Of a stretch of 64,000 nt of DNA, positions 10,784-22,666 are shown piece by piece. The translations under genes and the position numbers were made by a program. The stretch lies in the NCBI GenBank assembly GCA_009602735.1, contig WELA01009811.1, forward strand, positions 193,295 through 257,294, in the 5' to 3' direction. This stretch comes from Mesotaenium endlicherianum. Taxonomy: Eukaryota; Streptophyta; Zygnematophyceae; Zygnematales; Mesotaeniaceae. The notes beneath the pieces were generated by a model. The model was not told the DNA's origin. It saw only the letters and a list, made by a program, of their open reading frames with translations, and did no database searches. Numbering within the stretch: the stretch's first letter is position 1; each line of letters begins with the position of its first letter.

Positions 10784-13700
10784 TTAATTTATGCCCTGTA
10801 ACGGTTTTGATAATGTATGATGTCGCCCTGATGCAATCTGGTGCAAATCAAAGCGAAGGCCTTCCAATGTGACATCAAAGGCATCGAGAAACTTTGTCAA
10901 CTGATGCTGCGGGTGTGCATACGCTAAGTGGGGGATTAACTTCACGATGTTGTCTTGCATTTGTCGGACTTGCTCAGCTGGAATTTTAGATAAGATGTTT
11001 TCCAGTTTTTGAAACCTCAGCTCGTCATGGGGGAAGTATATGGCGTACTTGTTGGGGTCATCTGCAATAGCAGCACCACTGGTTGCACTTGTTAGTCACG
11101 CAAGGCACTTAAGGAGAGAATGTTACTCCGAGAGCTGGCAACGTGCACATACAGCAAACTGTATGGAAAGCTAAAGTACGTGTGGGGGGGCAGGAAGCTG
11201 CCGCCTTTCCATCAAGTTATGGGCCAGTCACTCAACACAATTCAAACGCTGAAGGATCGACGTGTAACTAGGAGGAGCTTCAATTGTGCATTTGTGACAA
11301 GTGTAAACTAGATGGTTAAGAAGATACTTTTCCAACATGTTCAGCAGGCATAAGAATAATGAGCGTTTCAAAGGAATAAAGCAGAGACGTTGCTCGAGGA
11401 AGTGGGGAGGTGTAAGAACCACGCACGTGCTTGGGCTGTTCAGACATCCCAGCGGACCATATATAGCGGCACAAAAGGCACACATGACAGACCAGGTCCA
11501 TGCATGCATGACATGCTGAAGACTTGCCTGGTAGATGCCACTTGTGCTGGTGCCCCACGGTGTGGCCCCACAGCACGACAGGGATGGCGCCGCACAAGAG
11601 GGCGTCGAAGAAGGCCCGGGTCGTGTGCGCCGCCCCCTTCAGCTGGATGGAGAACACCGATCTCATGTTCACCTCTGCCACAGCCACAGCGCTCCCCAGC
11701 GTAAGCGTCCGTAAATGTCGTCTAGCATCGCGTGGCAAGGGAGCAAAACAGCAGCACACGGGAGACTCCAGGTTGCAACCTAAGAGTACTCAGACATGCC
11801 TCTTTTGTTTGATGGACATAGAAGTGCGGAGTGGCGGCTACATTGACGTCTGAGTCGACCTTCAGTAACTTCAGTAGAAGAGAAGTTTGAGATGCAACAC
11901 TTGCTGAAAAACCAATCAAGGGCCTCCATGGTACACAGCCGGCATTAAAAAGCCTGAGCCCTAAGCTTAACCCAGACTTTGCCTCGTAAGACACACTCCC
12001 CGGCATCTTCTGCTGCTAAAATGGTATTACACATGGGTGCATGTCGTAGACGTGCAACAAGTGAGCCCTACAAAAGCGTCGAATCCAGCAGAGGCAGAAG
12101 ACTGGGGAGGCGGAGGAGGAAGAGGAAAGCAGTAGTACCCATGGTCACCTCCAGGGAGTAGCCCGCAGCAGGGCGCTGACGAAGCTCGCATGAGGTGCTC
12201 TCATCGCACTGCCGTGCCATCCCACCACCCCCCCCCCCCCACAACATCCACAGCTTTAGGTGTGAGAGAGTGCGCTCGTCAAATGCAAAGATGCGTCTAT
12301 ATGCAGGACACTGTCTCCTCTTGTGATTAGCAATCCAGACACTATCGACCACAAAGGATGAATGCTGGAGAAGCAGTGCAGCCCCCAGTGGCCCATCTCC
12401 TGATCCTCCTCACAACTATTTGTACGAGGGACTCCAAGTTGCCAAATGCAGGGTTGCACTTGTAAGCACTCTTGCAGTCGCAGCATGCACACGTGCCTGC
12501 GGCATGAAGAAAGTTTCCCTGCTGCTGGCAGCCTCCCCCACCCATTGGCAGGAGGAAAGAGACTTGCAGGAGGAGCAGACGCACCTGCTGGCGCACATGG
12601 AAGTGCACCTCGTGCTCGTCCTTCTCCAGCACGCGGAAGTCCATGAAGCTCCAGTTTGCACTGCGCTGGCTCGCCCTCACCCGCTCCTGCAGGGGCCAGG
12701 CCAGGCTGCTAGGTTTGAGGGCCAGGGTTTTAGCTTTTCTGCATATTCAATTTGTGGGCACATTTTTCTTCACATTCAGCTAAGATACTTGATCCTTCCT
12801 CTGAAAGTCCCGAGCAAACCGTGATAAACACCGTGTGCTCATCTCCGTAAGTACTGCCATTCCTTCCGCACTTGACGCCAGCAAGTGCAATACGTGCATG
12901 CTAACACCGACACGAGTGGAAACGTGGGACTGGCCAGCCACACAGCAATGATGGCTCTGGGGAAAGCAGAGGGTGGCACGCGAAGCCCCCGCGCACCTGC
13001 CAGAGCAGAACGTCTGCGTCGGCGCGGGGATGGAAGGCGGTGGGGTACGGCACCGAGGACGAGTGGTAGCTGGTGGGTCCCCACTCGTCCCTCTCCACCT
13101 CTACCTTGTACATCTGCACGCACCACTCCCCCCCACGCGCGTTCATGCCACTCGGCAAGAGACAGACTGTCTGCTGGCTTGCGGCTCTCAGGCTCAGCAA
13201 GTCAAAGGACCTGTGCCTCCAGGAATTCCACCACCCTATCTACCTGACCTGCCCCTCCAAGATTCCCTCTGTACGCCACATGGCAGGCATCCACGTGCCT
13301 GCACTGGGAGGGAGGCCTCTGATGGCACAGGGGGTTTAGTGAGGAGGCGAGGGTGATCGTACGGGGTGTTCGTTGGGAGGTGAGAGGAAGCAAGCACACA
13401 CACACCTTGGAGATCTCAGGCAGCTGCTCGAGGTTGGTGCCCCAAACCTCCCCCAGCAGATCGGAGCGGTACCAGGTCCAGTAGGACAGCCCCTTGACTA
13501 TGAAGTGGTCCTTGCCAGCGCGCCTGTGGAACCACTTCTGGGAGCGCATGTATTTCGCCAGCTGGATGCCCAGCCTGTCCACCTCGTCCTTCGTTCTCCC
13601 CTCCTTCAACTTCCACTCCAAAGCTGCCAGCACAACAAGTGGCATTACCTCAGCCTAGCAGGACACCAGACCTTCCTCTATCAATTTCCATCAGCGGGAA

Positions 13701-16389
13701 ACTTATCTAAACACAAGACTGGAGATCTCGTGCGAGGCTCAGCAGACACATGCCCATTCCAGTTTCAACATACAGTGCAAGCAATGTGCTCCTTGCATCA
13801 ACATCCGTTCTTAGACGTTGCCCTTTGCTGTCACGCCTATGATGCAAAACCAAATATTTAAGTGCTCTAACATTTAACGCATATGGACTATTTACTTTAG
13901 GTGGCAAAGTGGGCATCCCCCATACTCTGTTGCAAGCGGAAGGAAGGAGGTTCTAATGCGTTGGCGACAATCGGCACTAACTCTGAGGTCTGGAGGGAGT
14001 GAAAGGCATGGCCAGACATGCTGCAAAGGAGCAGAAAGGCGGGGGTGTCGTAGGTGCTGCATATGTACCTGGATAAAAGGGAATATAGAACAGGTCCGCC
14101 AGACTGGGGTCGGTGACTCTGCAGTGCGAACGCTGCAGGCGCATATGGTACAGGTACTCGATGGCATACTCGCTGGTGGTGTAGAACGATGTCAGGCTCT
14201 GCAGCATGCTGCCCTGCTCCCAGTCAATCCCAGAGGCCACGCGCAGCATATTGTCTGCTGAATCCCACTGACTCCCACCTGCAAGTGTGACGCTTGTGTG
14301 GGGAAGCAATGACCAGTGTCTGACACATGGACATGCATGCAACATATGGTCGTGCGACACACGTGGCTTTCATACATTAGAGGGTTCCCTTTTGCGGCTT
14401 TCTGTGGTTGAAGTTGCAACGTCTGCAACGGTTCTTACCTGGACAGTACCATCATGTGGAAGGCCTTATAGTCGATCTTCAAAAGCCTTCATACTGCATG
14501 CAGGACTTGGACCTAAGTTTGAAAACATGCATTTAAAGAATTCTGAATGCAACTACGAGTCTTGTACAGTTATACCCACAGCCATAATTGGTGAACCAAG
14601 ACTGCTAGGCTGAGGACAACATCTGACTTACTTCGACTTCAGATAGGTAGGGATTCCCAATGCCGTCATTCGCGAAACTAAATATGGGGTGTCTTTCCAG
14701 AAATAATGTCACAAGATCCTGCAGAGGAACAAATAATGTGCAAGATATCAAGAAGAGGATGTAAGTAAGCATAGCAAGGTAGCACTGAGCTGATAGTGGT
14801 AGTCCTTGCCTGATTAGCGGATCCCTGATTAGCAAATTACCAGGATGTATTGCGTATTGGGTTGGATGGCAGAATGAAGACATTAGTCGACGAGAAGTGC
14901 GGCTTACGGATCACATTAAGAAGACCACTGTTTTTTGCGAGCTGGTGTCACATGTACTGCAGATGTGCTAACCAGAATGCTGTAAACTATATGGGTGAAT
15001 GCAGCCTCAGCATGACAGAGGCTGCCATCTGCTCCTATGGCACCGCTGCCCCCAGACAGGTATGTTTCATCGATTGTCACCCTACCGTTGGCTAATACTC
15101 CCCCTTTGTCAGTTGTTTCAGACGTTGGTGACTTGAGCACTACCATACAGTCAACTGAGACTTGGCACTTATAACTTCTGATTGGAGTTACTGAAGGCTG
15201 GAGCTTGGCATGCTGATGGTTGTGCTTGAGCATAAGCCCAGTGGAATACTGTACTCAACAACCATTGCTCACCAAAGCGGGCTACTTTCCCCAACTGCCC
15301 AGACTCTCGCCTTCCGACAACTCACGGCACTAGCCTTATTCCGCATGTAGTGTTGTCACAGATGTAAAGAAGATGCAATTGTCTCTTAAGCTTTCAAAAT
15401 CCTTCTCTAGAGGCTTCTCAACCAGTCCCTGTTCTAGTAGCTAAGGAAAGAAGACGAGCAAAGTATCCAATTCTAGCCTTGAACTCCAATTCCCAAGGTT
15501 AAAAGGTAACCTCATTTTAAGAACAGCATACGATATACGATATCACGGTTGCTAGCCTGATACCCCCTAGTTTCTTATGACTGACAATGGCATGCGCAAC
15601 TGCTCATCTCGCATGTCTCCAGGATTTCTTCAAAGTACTGATGTCTGGTAAGACAGCCTAGTAGTGCTGCCACTGGACAAAGAGAGGCGTCAAATGCTCC
15701 CAACTTGGGCCTGGCTCTTCAAGATTTTAAGAATCAGCACAGTCTAGAACATCCAAGTCGTGGGGTTGTTGCAAGCAAAGGTCAAGCACTTGACAAACAC
15801 CATCACAAGTCACTGCTGACTTCTGCGATGGAGGTAGGAGAGAGGAGGGGGGAAAGAAGAGGGATCACACGAGACCAAACATCACCAAGCTTGCAAGATG
15901 AAATGCCAAGAGAGAACATATCATATACTATCTGCCTTAAGCTGGCCCCAATTGGATCTCATAGACCTCCCTTTAAAGAAAGTACTTCCCGTTATTGAAG
16001 CTAGTAAGGCTTGACATGCTTAATTTATAGTGCTAAAGATTGTGTGCCCTGGATCTGTCGCGACAGTCGAAACTGGAATAAAACGTTTGCCCATGCTAAG
16101 ATCTTCCAGTAAAGTCTACTTCTTTCATGTGAATGTAAAAGCATGCGTTCAGCAAGTCCACTTAGACAGGACGCACCTTGTTGAACTCAGCAGGCAAATC
16201 GTAAATGTACACTTGCTTTCCGTCACAGCTTCGTTCTCCTGGTTCCTTTCCGTACATTCCTATGCTAAAAGCAGTCTCGGGATCAGCCCCAAGAGTAGAG
16301 GACCAAAGATCCCTTATACAGTAGACCAGTACAAAGATGGTCGCAAAAAAGAACGACAGACTTTGCATGATCTTTGGCCTCGCAGCCAT
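10784..16389 (-). CDS. GT47 clade A xyloglucan galactosyltransferase, MUR3-like (9 exons)
   Basis: Golgi type II membrane glycosyltransferase expected to add galactose to xylosyl side chains of xyloglucan. My exons, minus strand: 16389-16177, 14718-14632, 14267-14069, 13623-13406, 13113-12997, 12686-12585, 12518-12417, 11672-11528, 11061-10784; 486 residues, with phases consistent at every junction. Exon 1 encodes a signal anchor (about residues 9-27) and QVYIYDLPAEFNK. Later exons give NDGIGNP, LADLFYIPFYP, GKDHFIVKGLSYWTW, SVPYPTAFHPRADADVLLWQ, the CDC-rich turn, FDALLCGAIPVVL, KWHLP, and the C-terminal IPAEQVRQMQDNIVKLIPHLAY, the order found in MUR3. It is shorter than land-plant MUR3 (about 620). 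The 11528 donor is CAG/GCAAGT (GC-AG). The exon 3 and exon 8 acceptors were chosen to keep phase. The introns (100-1460 bases) hold nothing recognisable. Confidence 0.87.
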
Positions 16390-16973
16390 CTTGAGTGATA
16401 CAGGTTGACATAAGCACGCCTAGAGCAACTCCTGGAGGCCCCTTCAATTCAGGCTCGATCTGGTGAATTTGATGGATTGCTATACCAAAGCTTACCGTGA
16501 ACTTTCTACAGCAAAAGACTCCTTCCTCTTATCTTACGGGAACTCGAGCCTGAGGAACCAGCACATTTTCAAAGGGTCAAACATGGAACTAGCCCTCACA
16601 GATCCGATTATTAGCTGAAGTAGCTGAAGTAGCCTCAACTTTTAATATATTCAGAAGTAGCCCTCGTGCATGTCTAGGCTTTTTCCTGTCATTTAACCCG
16701 TGGGAAGTCAGTTCACACGGGAAAGAATCTGACAAGCTAGTTTTTCTCCTCAACGTCGAAAATCCTTGAACAGACGCTATATCACGCCGAGTACATGCAT
16801 GCCCCAAGTCAGGTGCAGGATAAATCCTCGACCGCTCCATCCTTGTTTTCGTTGTTGTGACCGAAATCTGAAAGATTCTAATATTGAACGAGTAAAAACA
16901 TTTTTCACTCACAAATTGTTAGCCTCCCATATATAGCCCTAAGTCGGTGTCCAAACGTTCACGTTAGGAAGGT
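16390..16973. other. Region upstream of the GT47 gene
   Basis: Holds the presumed promoter and 5' UTR of the minus-strand GT47 gene. No further gene or convincing core promoter motif was recognised. Confidence 0.4.
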
Positions 16974-17611
16974 TGACGCGACTACTATCCGTTTGACGAT
17001 GCCGCACGCGCAGCGCAAGCTACGGCCACCCAGGTACGGAAAGTCAACGTTGACTCACCGACCACTTGACTGATTACGTCGCAGTCAGCGGTTATGTCGA
17101 CGTCAAGACCACTGGCAAGGGGTCAATGTCAATGTGCCCCGCACCCAGGGATGGGGGAGGTTTTGACAGCATGTGATGAGCCGCCCAGTAGGTACCAAGT
17201 CAGGTATTGTGTGACTGGCAAATTAAACCAGGTCATGGCCGCAATGCCAAGATAGGTTACGGCCGCCCGGTTGGAAATCTTGAGCAAGTGGCATTTGCAT
17301 GTACACGCCGCTCAGGAGTTCTTAGCCATGAATGAGCCAATTAGGCCTGACTGCCAGCTGAGAAGCTAAGCAGCCACGCGCGACAATCACGAGGTGTGCA
17401 TGCATGCTGAGTGACTACGAGTTTGAGTTGAGCATGGCTAGGCATAAGCGACATGCAGCTAAGCTTTGTGACTAAGCACGGCATTCTCGAAAGATGACGC
17501 TGTGTGGTGCCTGCGAAAGGCACGAATCTTGCCTGAGACATGTCATTCACTCTCACGCACTTTTGCCAAGAAGCAAAAGGAGCAGAAGGAGCAGAAGGAA
17601 GGAGAAGAAGG
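16974..17611 (+). repeat. LTR-D fragment, cut by an LTR-C
   Basis: Begins TGACGCGACTACTATCCG and follows the first ~640 bases of the LTR-D at 22667 (shared GTACGGAAAGTCAACGTTG and CGCACGCGCAGCGCAAGCT). It stops where LTR-C begins and does not resume after it. Confidence 0.75.
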
Positions 17612-18311
17612 TGTCATGATTTATTGAGTCGAGGTTGTCGTATAAAAATCAAGCTCCACATGTGCGGAACATCAACCTAGGAAGGCCGACTTTGCATTGA
17701 CTTTACGCATTTGTATGTTGATCTTTTCAAGATTTCCAAGTTACCCACGTGTAGCGCGTCAAAGCATCTTCCGAATGGCACCAATTTCGCGTCATTTGGT
17801 CAAGTATCGAGCGAGATAGGTGCGATCTAGTCCGCGTCACCTACCGGTCCCTAGCGAAACTTTCCCAAGGCCCAATTTGTGACTCAATGTCCCCAATGTT
17901 GACATTGTTGGCTCTTCGTGACCCCAAGCTTTGTGTGCACAAATCCGCGAGCCCCTTAGTCTACATAAGCTTTGCATTTCCATAGTATATGTGCCTCATT
18001 GAGGCTATAACTTGGTGACTGCATCACCTACTCCTAGAGGAAGCTTCCTCAATTTCCAGATCCACTTTTGAGGCGCTATCTAGGTAGAATCACCCAAGGT
18101 AAGCTCGGCCAATGAGGGACACGTAGCATATCCTACGCACCTTGCTTTGATTGGTTTGAGTTATGCTTAGCCTATAGGAGCGCTAGTACATGCCTTGTAC
18201 ACATTAGTGGACATAGGAGAGCCTCCTAGAGTGACTACATGCACTGGATCCGCCGCATACCCCGCCGGATTTCCAGGAGTATAAGTACTAGAGATGTCCC
18301 TAGAAGAGACA
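17612..18311 (+). repeat. LTR-C copy
   Basis: 700 bases, starting TGTCATGATTTATTGAG and ending AGAAGAGACA; same LTR as 1330-2027 in the opposite orientation. The 5-bp flanks differ, so it is either one LTR of a lost element or a rearranged solo LTR. Confidence 0.8.
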
Positions 18312-18317
18312 TCTTTA

Positions 18318-18535
18318 CTGGCAGCCAGCCCCAACTAAAACCTTAAAATAGCAATTAAGGGGCTGGCAGCCAGCCCCACAAAAGCAAGCAGGGGGCTGGC
18401 AGACAGCCCCAACAAAAGCAAGCTCGTGGCTAGCTGCCAGCCTCACAAAAGCAAGCAGGGGGTTGGCAGCCAGCCCCAAAAAAAGGAAGCTCAGGGTTGG
18501 CAGCCAGCCCCAACAAAAGCAAACAAGGGGCACGA
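18318..18535. repeat. 33-34 bp minisatellite with palindromic core
   Basis: Five to six imperfect units of about 33-34 bases, each built of GGCTGGCAGCCAGCCCC followed by (A)CAAAAGCAAGCAGG. The core GGCTGGCAGCCAGCC is self-complementary, so single strands could fold into stacked hairpins. The array begins a few bases after the end of an LTR-C. Confidence 0.85.
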
Positions 18536-19915
18536 GAGAGAGCGGGAAAGAAGGAGGGAGGGTGAAGGCACCTGTCCACGTGTCGTTGCTCACGCGTCGA
18601 TAGGCACGCGCGTCGTTAGGCACAAGGGGGGTCCACTCACTCCTTTTTGTCTTGGCTTGCTTTACACAAAACAGGAGACAAAATTGTAAAAAGATGCAAT
18701 AGACAACTAGCCCTAATCGACGAGACACAAACACGCAAGCACAAGGAGAAAACCAGCAATGAGCAGCACAACGAATGCACGACAAGTGCACAAAAACAGC
18801 AGCCGAGTCAGAAAAGGAAGGAAGGAAGATTGAATTACAACACAGGCACAATAAGTTGCAGATAGAGCCGGGGCAAATGTGGCCAGGCAGGCTGCTGCGA
18901 CAGCAGCGAAAAAACAAAGAAAAATGCAAAGGCAGCAGGGGCATGAAAGCCAAATAGATATCCCCTGCCAAGAAAGACAGCACAAAAGAGGACGGGAGAG
19001 GGGCATATGACCTGATGCACTTGTCGTTGGACGATGGCACGTCGATAGGTGCTAGATGGGTTCAACTTTGTGCTCTTTGTGTGGGCCTGCCACTCACATG
19101 AACATTCACATTGTTAGCACTAGTGAGCTAAGCCTAATTGAAGATCCATTACCAGAACCAACCACAATGAAACGGAATAAGAAACATCCATAAACAAAAC
19201 ATGAATACATAATACAAGTAACAAGAACAAGCGAGCGAGGAAGCGAGGACATGAAAACGAGGTAAAGAAACTTACACTAATGATCAGCAGATGCACAATG
19301 AAAAACAAGAGGCTACAGAGCTGTTAAGTAGGCCTCACGGTTTGGCTTGTAACGATTTGTGGCTGCACTATACCGAAGCAAATGCGTATGTGCAAGAGAG
19401 GGAAATTGGAACCAATGTCACGGTGGCCCAAACATTGGTGAAGCTTTCACTTGTTTTTTTATGTTCCCGCCGTTGCTGATAAAACTTGTGCGCATGTACT
19501 GTCACGTTTCATCCCGTCGATCGACAACGATTTTAAACTAACAAGTGAAACAGAGCATGCAGTGCCAGACGTGAATGCGTCGGCGCGTCACTGGGCGACG
19601 CGCACGAGTTGAAAATTATTCGTACGATAGAACGTGCGTACTGGTTCGGTACGCTTAATTAAGCGTACGAGGGTCGGCCTATATGGCGTACGGCGTAACC
19701 CTGGCCGTGATATGGACCAACTTGCCGCATGTCTGAGGTACCCCCACGGAGTGGCAAAGGTTTAGAAACCGGGCACGCACAATGTGCAGCTTCTCCACGC
19801 TCTTAGCTTCATTTCTCTGATATTGCAGCCCTTGTGCGACCCGCGCAACGTTTTTTGGTTTCGTAAGCACAGGCCGCGTCAAGCTCTTTAAGGGCTATGG
19901 AAGTCGCTGCTCAGA

Positions 19916-20413
19916 TTGATCAACTGTGCATTTGAGCATCGCACGGACAGCGTGCACCGTTGCAGGCTGTTGCCGCTCGCTCGCGAGTTTCTAGCCTTGT
20001 TCAAAGCTGCGTGGCCGCGAGTTGGCAACGCCTCAAATGCCGAAAACCACAGCATGCACATACTCATGCACCTGCCAAAATACCTCAAGAGTCCTGGATC
20101 TCTGATCAACTTCTGGGCTCAAGAGTACGAGGCCAAGCACAAAATTGTCAAGGCAAACATTGCTAAAACTAGTGGGCGGGTCACGTCGGAGATCGACAAG
20201 TGGGCCTTGATCCGCGGAACGGCGGCAGCAACCTTGCAGGCCTGCCTCGTAAACATGAACAAGGGTGTCATCAGGAAGTTGGGCATGTCGAGAGGCGCGG
20301 TGCTCTCCCTGCGAGGTACTGCCGTGATGTCCTTGCTGCAACAAGGTCGGGGTGCAAGCCGGTACCAAGTGCAGTGCGTGTCCAGCGAGGGCTCCATGGA
20401 AGACAAGTATTAG
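19916..20413 (+). CDS. Unrecognised ORF, possibly a DNA-transposon protein remnant
   Basis: A 165-residue open frame; the first ATG-coded methionine is internal, so this may be an exon. Residues about 45-80 read HSMHILMHLPKYLKSPG, then INFWAQEYEAKHKIVKANIAKTSGR. A His-x(3)-H-L-P step, then a Gly, then an aromatic/acidic E-x-K-H-K segment, is seen in C-terminal parts of several plant and animal transposon proteins. That likeness is weak and no catalytic residues can be assigned. Downstream (21000-21430) other coding-like stretches appear but do not join it convincingly. Function unknown. Confidence 0.3.
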   Translation: MINCAFEHRTDSVHRCRLLPLAREFLALFKAAWPRVGNASNAENHSMHILMHLPKYLKSPGSLINFWAQEYEAKHKIVKANIAKTSGRVTSEIDKWALIRGTAAATLQACLVNMNKGVIRKLGMSRGAVLSLRGTAVMSLLQQGRGASRYQVQCVSSEGSMEDKY

Positions 20414-20844
20414 CGCCTAAGCAAACGCTTTGAGACGGTACGCACCAGCTACGGTGGTATCCCGTCCAAGTGAGTCTCCTCGCATCACGCACCTCCTTCT
20501 CATTTTTTTCTTTTTTTTTGCATTTAGCTGGCGCGTGCACCTGCATGGGCCGTCAAGACAATGCGGCCAATGAGTCACATCTAGTTTATTTATGTTTTTA
20601 TGATAGGCTCTGTTGAATACTAGAGCCCCCTAGGCGTAATTGTTGCCAGTAGCAAGGGGGGGTTGCTCGTCGCTTGTTAGTGGTTGTGTCCTTTTGCTTA
20701 ATGCTGGGGAGAGGGGGCAATGGGGGGGCCGATTGGGCACATGCACTATAGATTGGAGTTGCTGTACAAGTGGTCCCATGCTTGACGGGCTGGCGCTGCC
20801 GTGTGCACAGGGTGGGAGACAGTCGAAGGGGGGGGGGGGGGGGG

Positions 20845-20872
20845 NNNNNNNNNNNNNNNNNNNNNNNNNNNN
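20845..20872. other. Assembly gap inside a poly-G tract
   Basis: 28 N flanked by at least 17 G on the left and GGGGGGAGGGGGG on the right. The real length is probably set by a G tract that could not be read. Confidence 0.95.
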
Positions 20873-22666
20873 GGGGGGAGGGGGGGTGGTGCGGGGGTTG
20901 GTAGGATGGAAAGAGCAGGTGGCATACATCACAAACTTGAGTGTTTGAGACTTTGCTGGTAGGAGTAGCCCATCTCATCTCTTGACATGCTGTCGTTGCA
21001 GGTGGGCCAACAGCGGTGGGGAGGCCCGCATTGTAAACTACCTCCTACACCAAGGAGTCACGGCCAAGGACCTCCTTAGGGGCTACAGAGAGGCGCAGAC
21101 TCTAGAGAGGGACTAGACTTTGCTGGATTCCTTCGAGTTTTGCATGTGCAGGAGGGTAGGGAAGGGACACAAATAGGTGTTTGACGTGGGTCACGACATC
21201 GACGTGTTGGCTGACCCTGCTTGTGATGGCCTCCTGCCCGCAAAAGGTCTGCTCCGGCCAGCCAAGGTGGCGTGCCTATTTGCGCGCAGGGTGAACGACG
21301 GTGAGGATTATACTCGGGCTCTGGTGCGATACTTTGACTTCGCCGTGGATCTACGCAAGAAAAGCGTAAGGCGCAGAGTGTCAACCTTTGCGGCATCAAC
21401 TGGACCGGGTATCCAATTTTGGCGTTGAGATTAGAGTGCACCTTAGCGCTCGCGCCCTTGTGTAGGATCAGCCAGCCGCTGCATGTGGTCCACTACTGCT
21501 GGCCAGCTCAAGCCCCTGAGGTCATAGACTAAGAGGAGGGGCTGACCAGGTGCATGCTACGCAAGTGCTGTCTTGAGCATGGCAACGACGTAGTAGAGGC
21601 GTGCCAGGGCATGCCTCACACGATGACACGGCCGTCCGCAAGGCTCATGTGGCATAACGACAACAAGCGGTCCTCGACCTCAACGTCGGAGGGGCACCTG
21701 ATCTGTGGAGACTCGACCAGCCACCCCTTGCTCCCGGAGGTACTTACTCTCACCCGAGCACATCATCTAGCAGGGGGAGCGCTTGATTGCTGTCTGCGTC
21801 CTGCACTATCGGGGAGGTGGGGGGAGGTGGGCGTCTAGCACATCTTGGTGGTGCTCAGTTCCAGCGCTTGTGATCGCACATGGCAGCCTAATGACAGACT
21901 CTGCCGTATGGGTGCTGCCATTTTGTTGGGTTGGAGTGGTCTAACGGAGGTACACTGGTTGTGGTGTGTGTGGGACGACCGGATTCCTTACAGGTGATGA
22001 CGCCGCGGGTTAACAGACGCAGCCGTATGTTGCAGTGCGTCGCCACAATTGTGGGCAACGGCGGTCTTAACGCACTCGTGAAAACGAGCACAATTGGGAG
22101 GGAAGGGCAATGCGGGACTTTGCATAATTTGTCTATGTCTTTGCTAGAACTTTTTGGTAGTTGAGAGTCCTTGTAATAGGTATGCATGGAGGGGGCATTC
22201 TACCAGCCGTGCTCAGTCTAAAAATCTCGCACATTGCTAATACATTATTGATGATTAATACTATAGTGATGGTTAATAGTAGAGTGTTGTGACCACACAA
22301 AGGACTTGTGCACCCGACAACCTTCACGCACATAAATGAAGTTAACTGAACAAACCAACACTCCGTTGCGATTTACAAATCATGCGCGCAAACAAAACAT
22401 AATGCAGTTGCTAATTGCATATTTGCCGAGTTTGCTCAAAAGTTATGTGTATGTGTACTTTAAAATTTAATCTTAGTTTGATAAACACACCTTTTTGTTT
22501 GAGCATCTCTAATCTAATGGAAACCATAATGTACATCATTCCATATCTCTCTAGCATACATGTACTACAAATTTATATGCATATTTCCTTCTATATAGTG
22601 TATTACTTGCAAAGAAAAATGCATCTATCAAATTATCTTAAATAAATGGCGTGGACGCAGAATCAC

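Larger units (their letters stand above)
18536..22666. other. Intergenic region with no recognised gene
   Basis: Apart from the unrecognised frame at 19916-20413 and an assembly gap, I see no gene. Several 60-120 residue frames occur, but none resembles a known family or continues through plausible splice sites. 22200-22650 is AT-rich. Confidence 0.5.

Noticed and set aside
11328-11392. A phase-compatible mini-exon (ATSLLYSFETLIILMP) after the KWHLP exon of the GT47 gene
   Set aside because: The exon at 11061-10784 also fits the phase and matches MUR3 far better (YAIYFPHDELRF, IPAEQVRQMQDN); the mini-exon is probably chance.
14916-15233. Minus-strand frame of about 100 codons in intron 1 of the GT47 gene
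   Set aside because: No likeness to GT47, and exons 1 and 2 join in phase without it.
18315-19040. Minus-strand frame of 241 codons
   Set aside because: Produced by the minisatellite and by low-complexity sequence; no recognisable domain.
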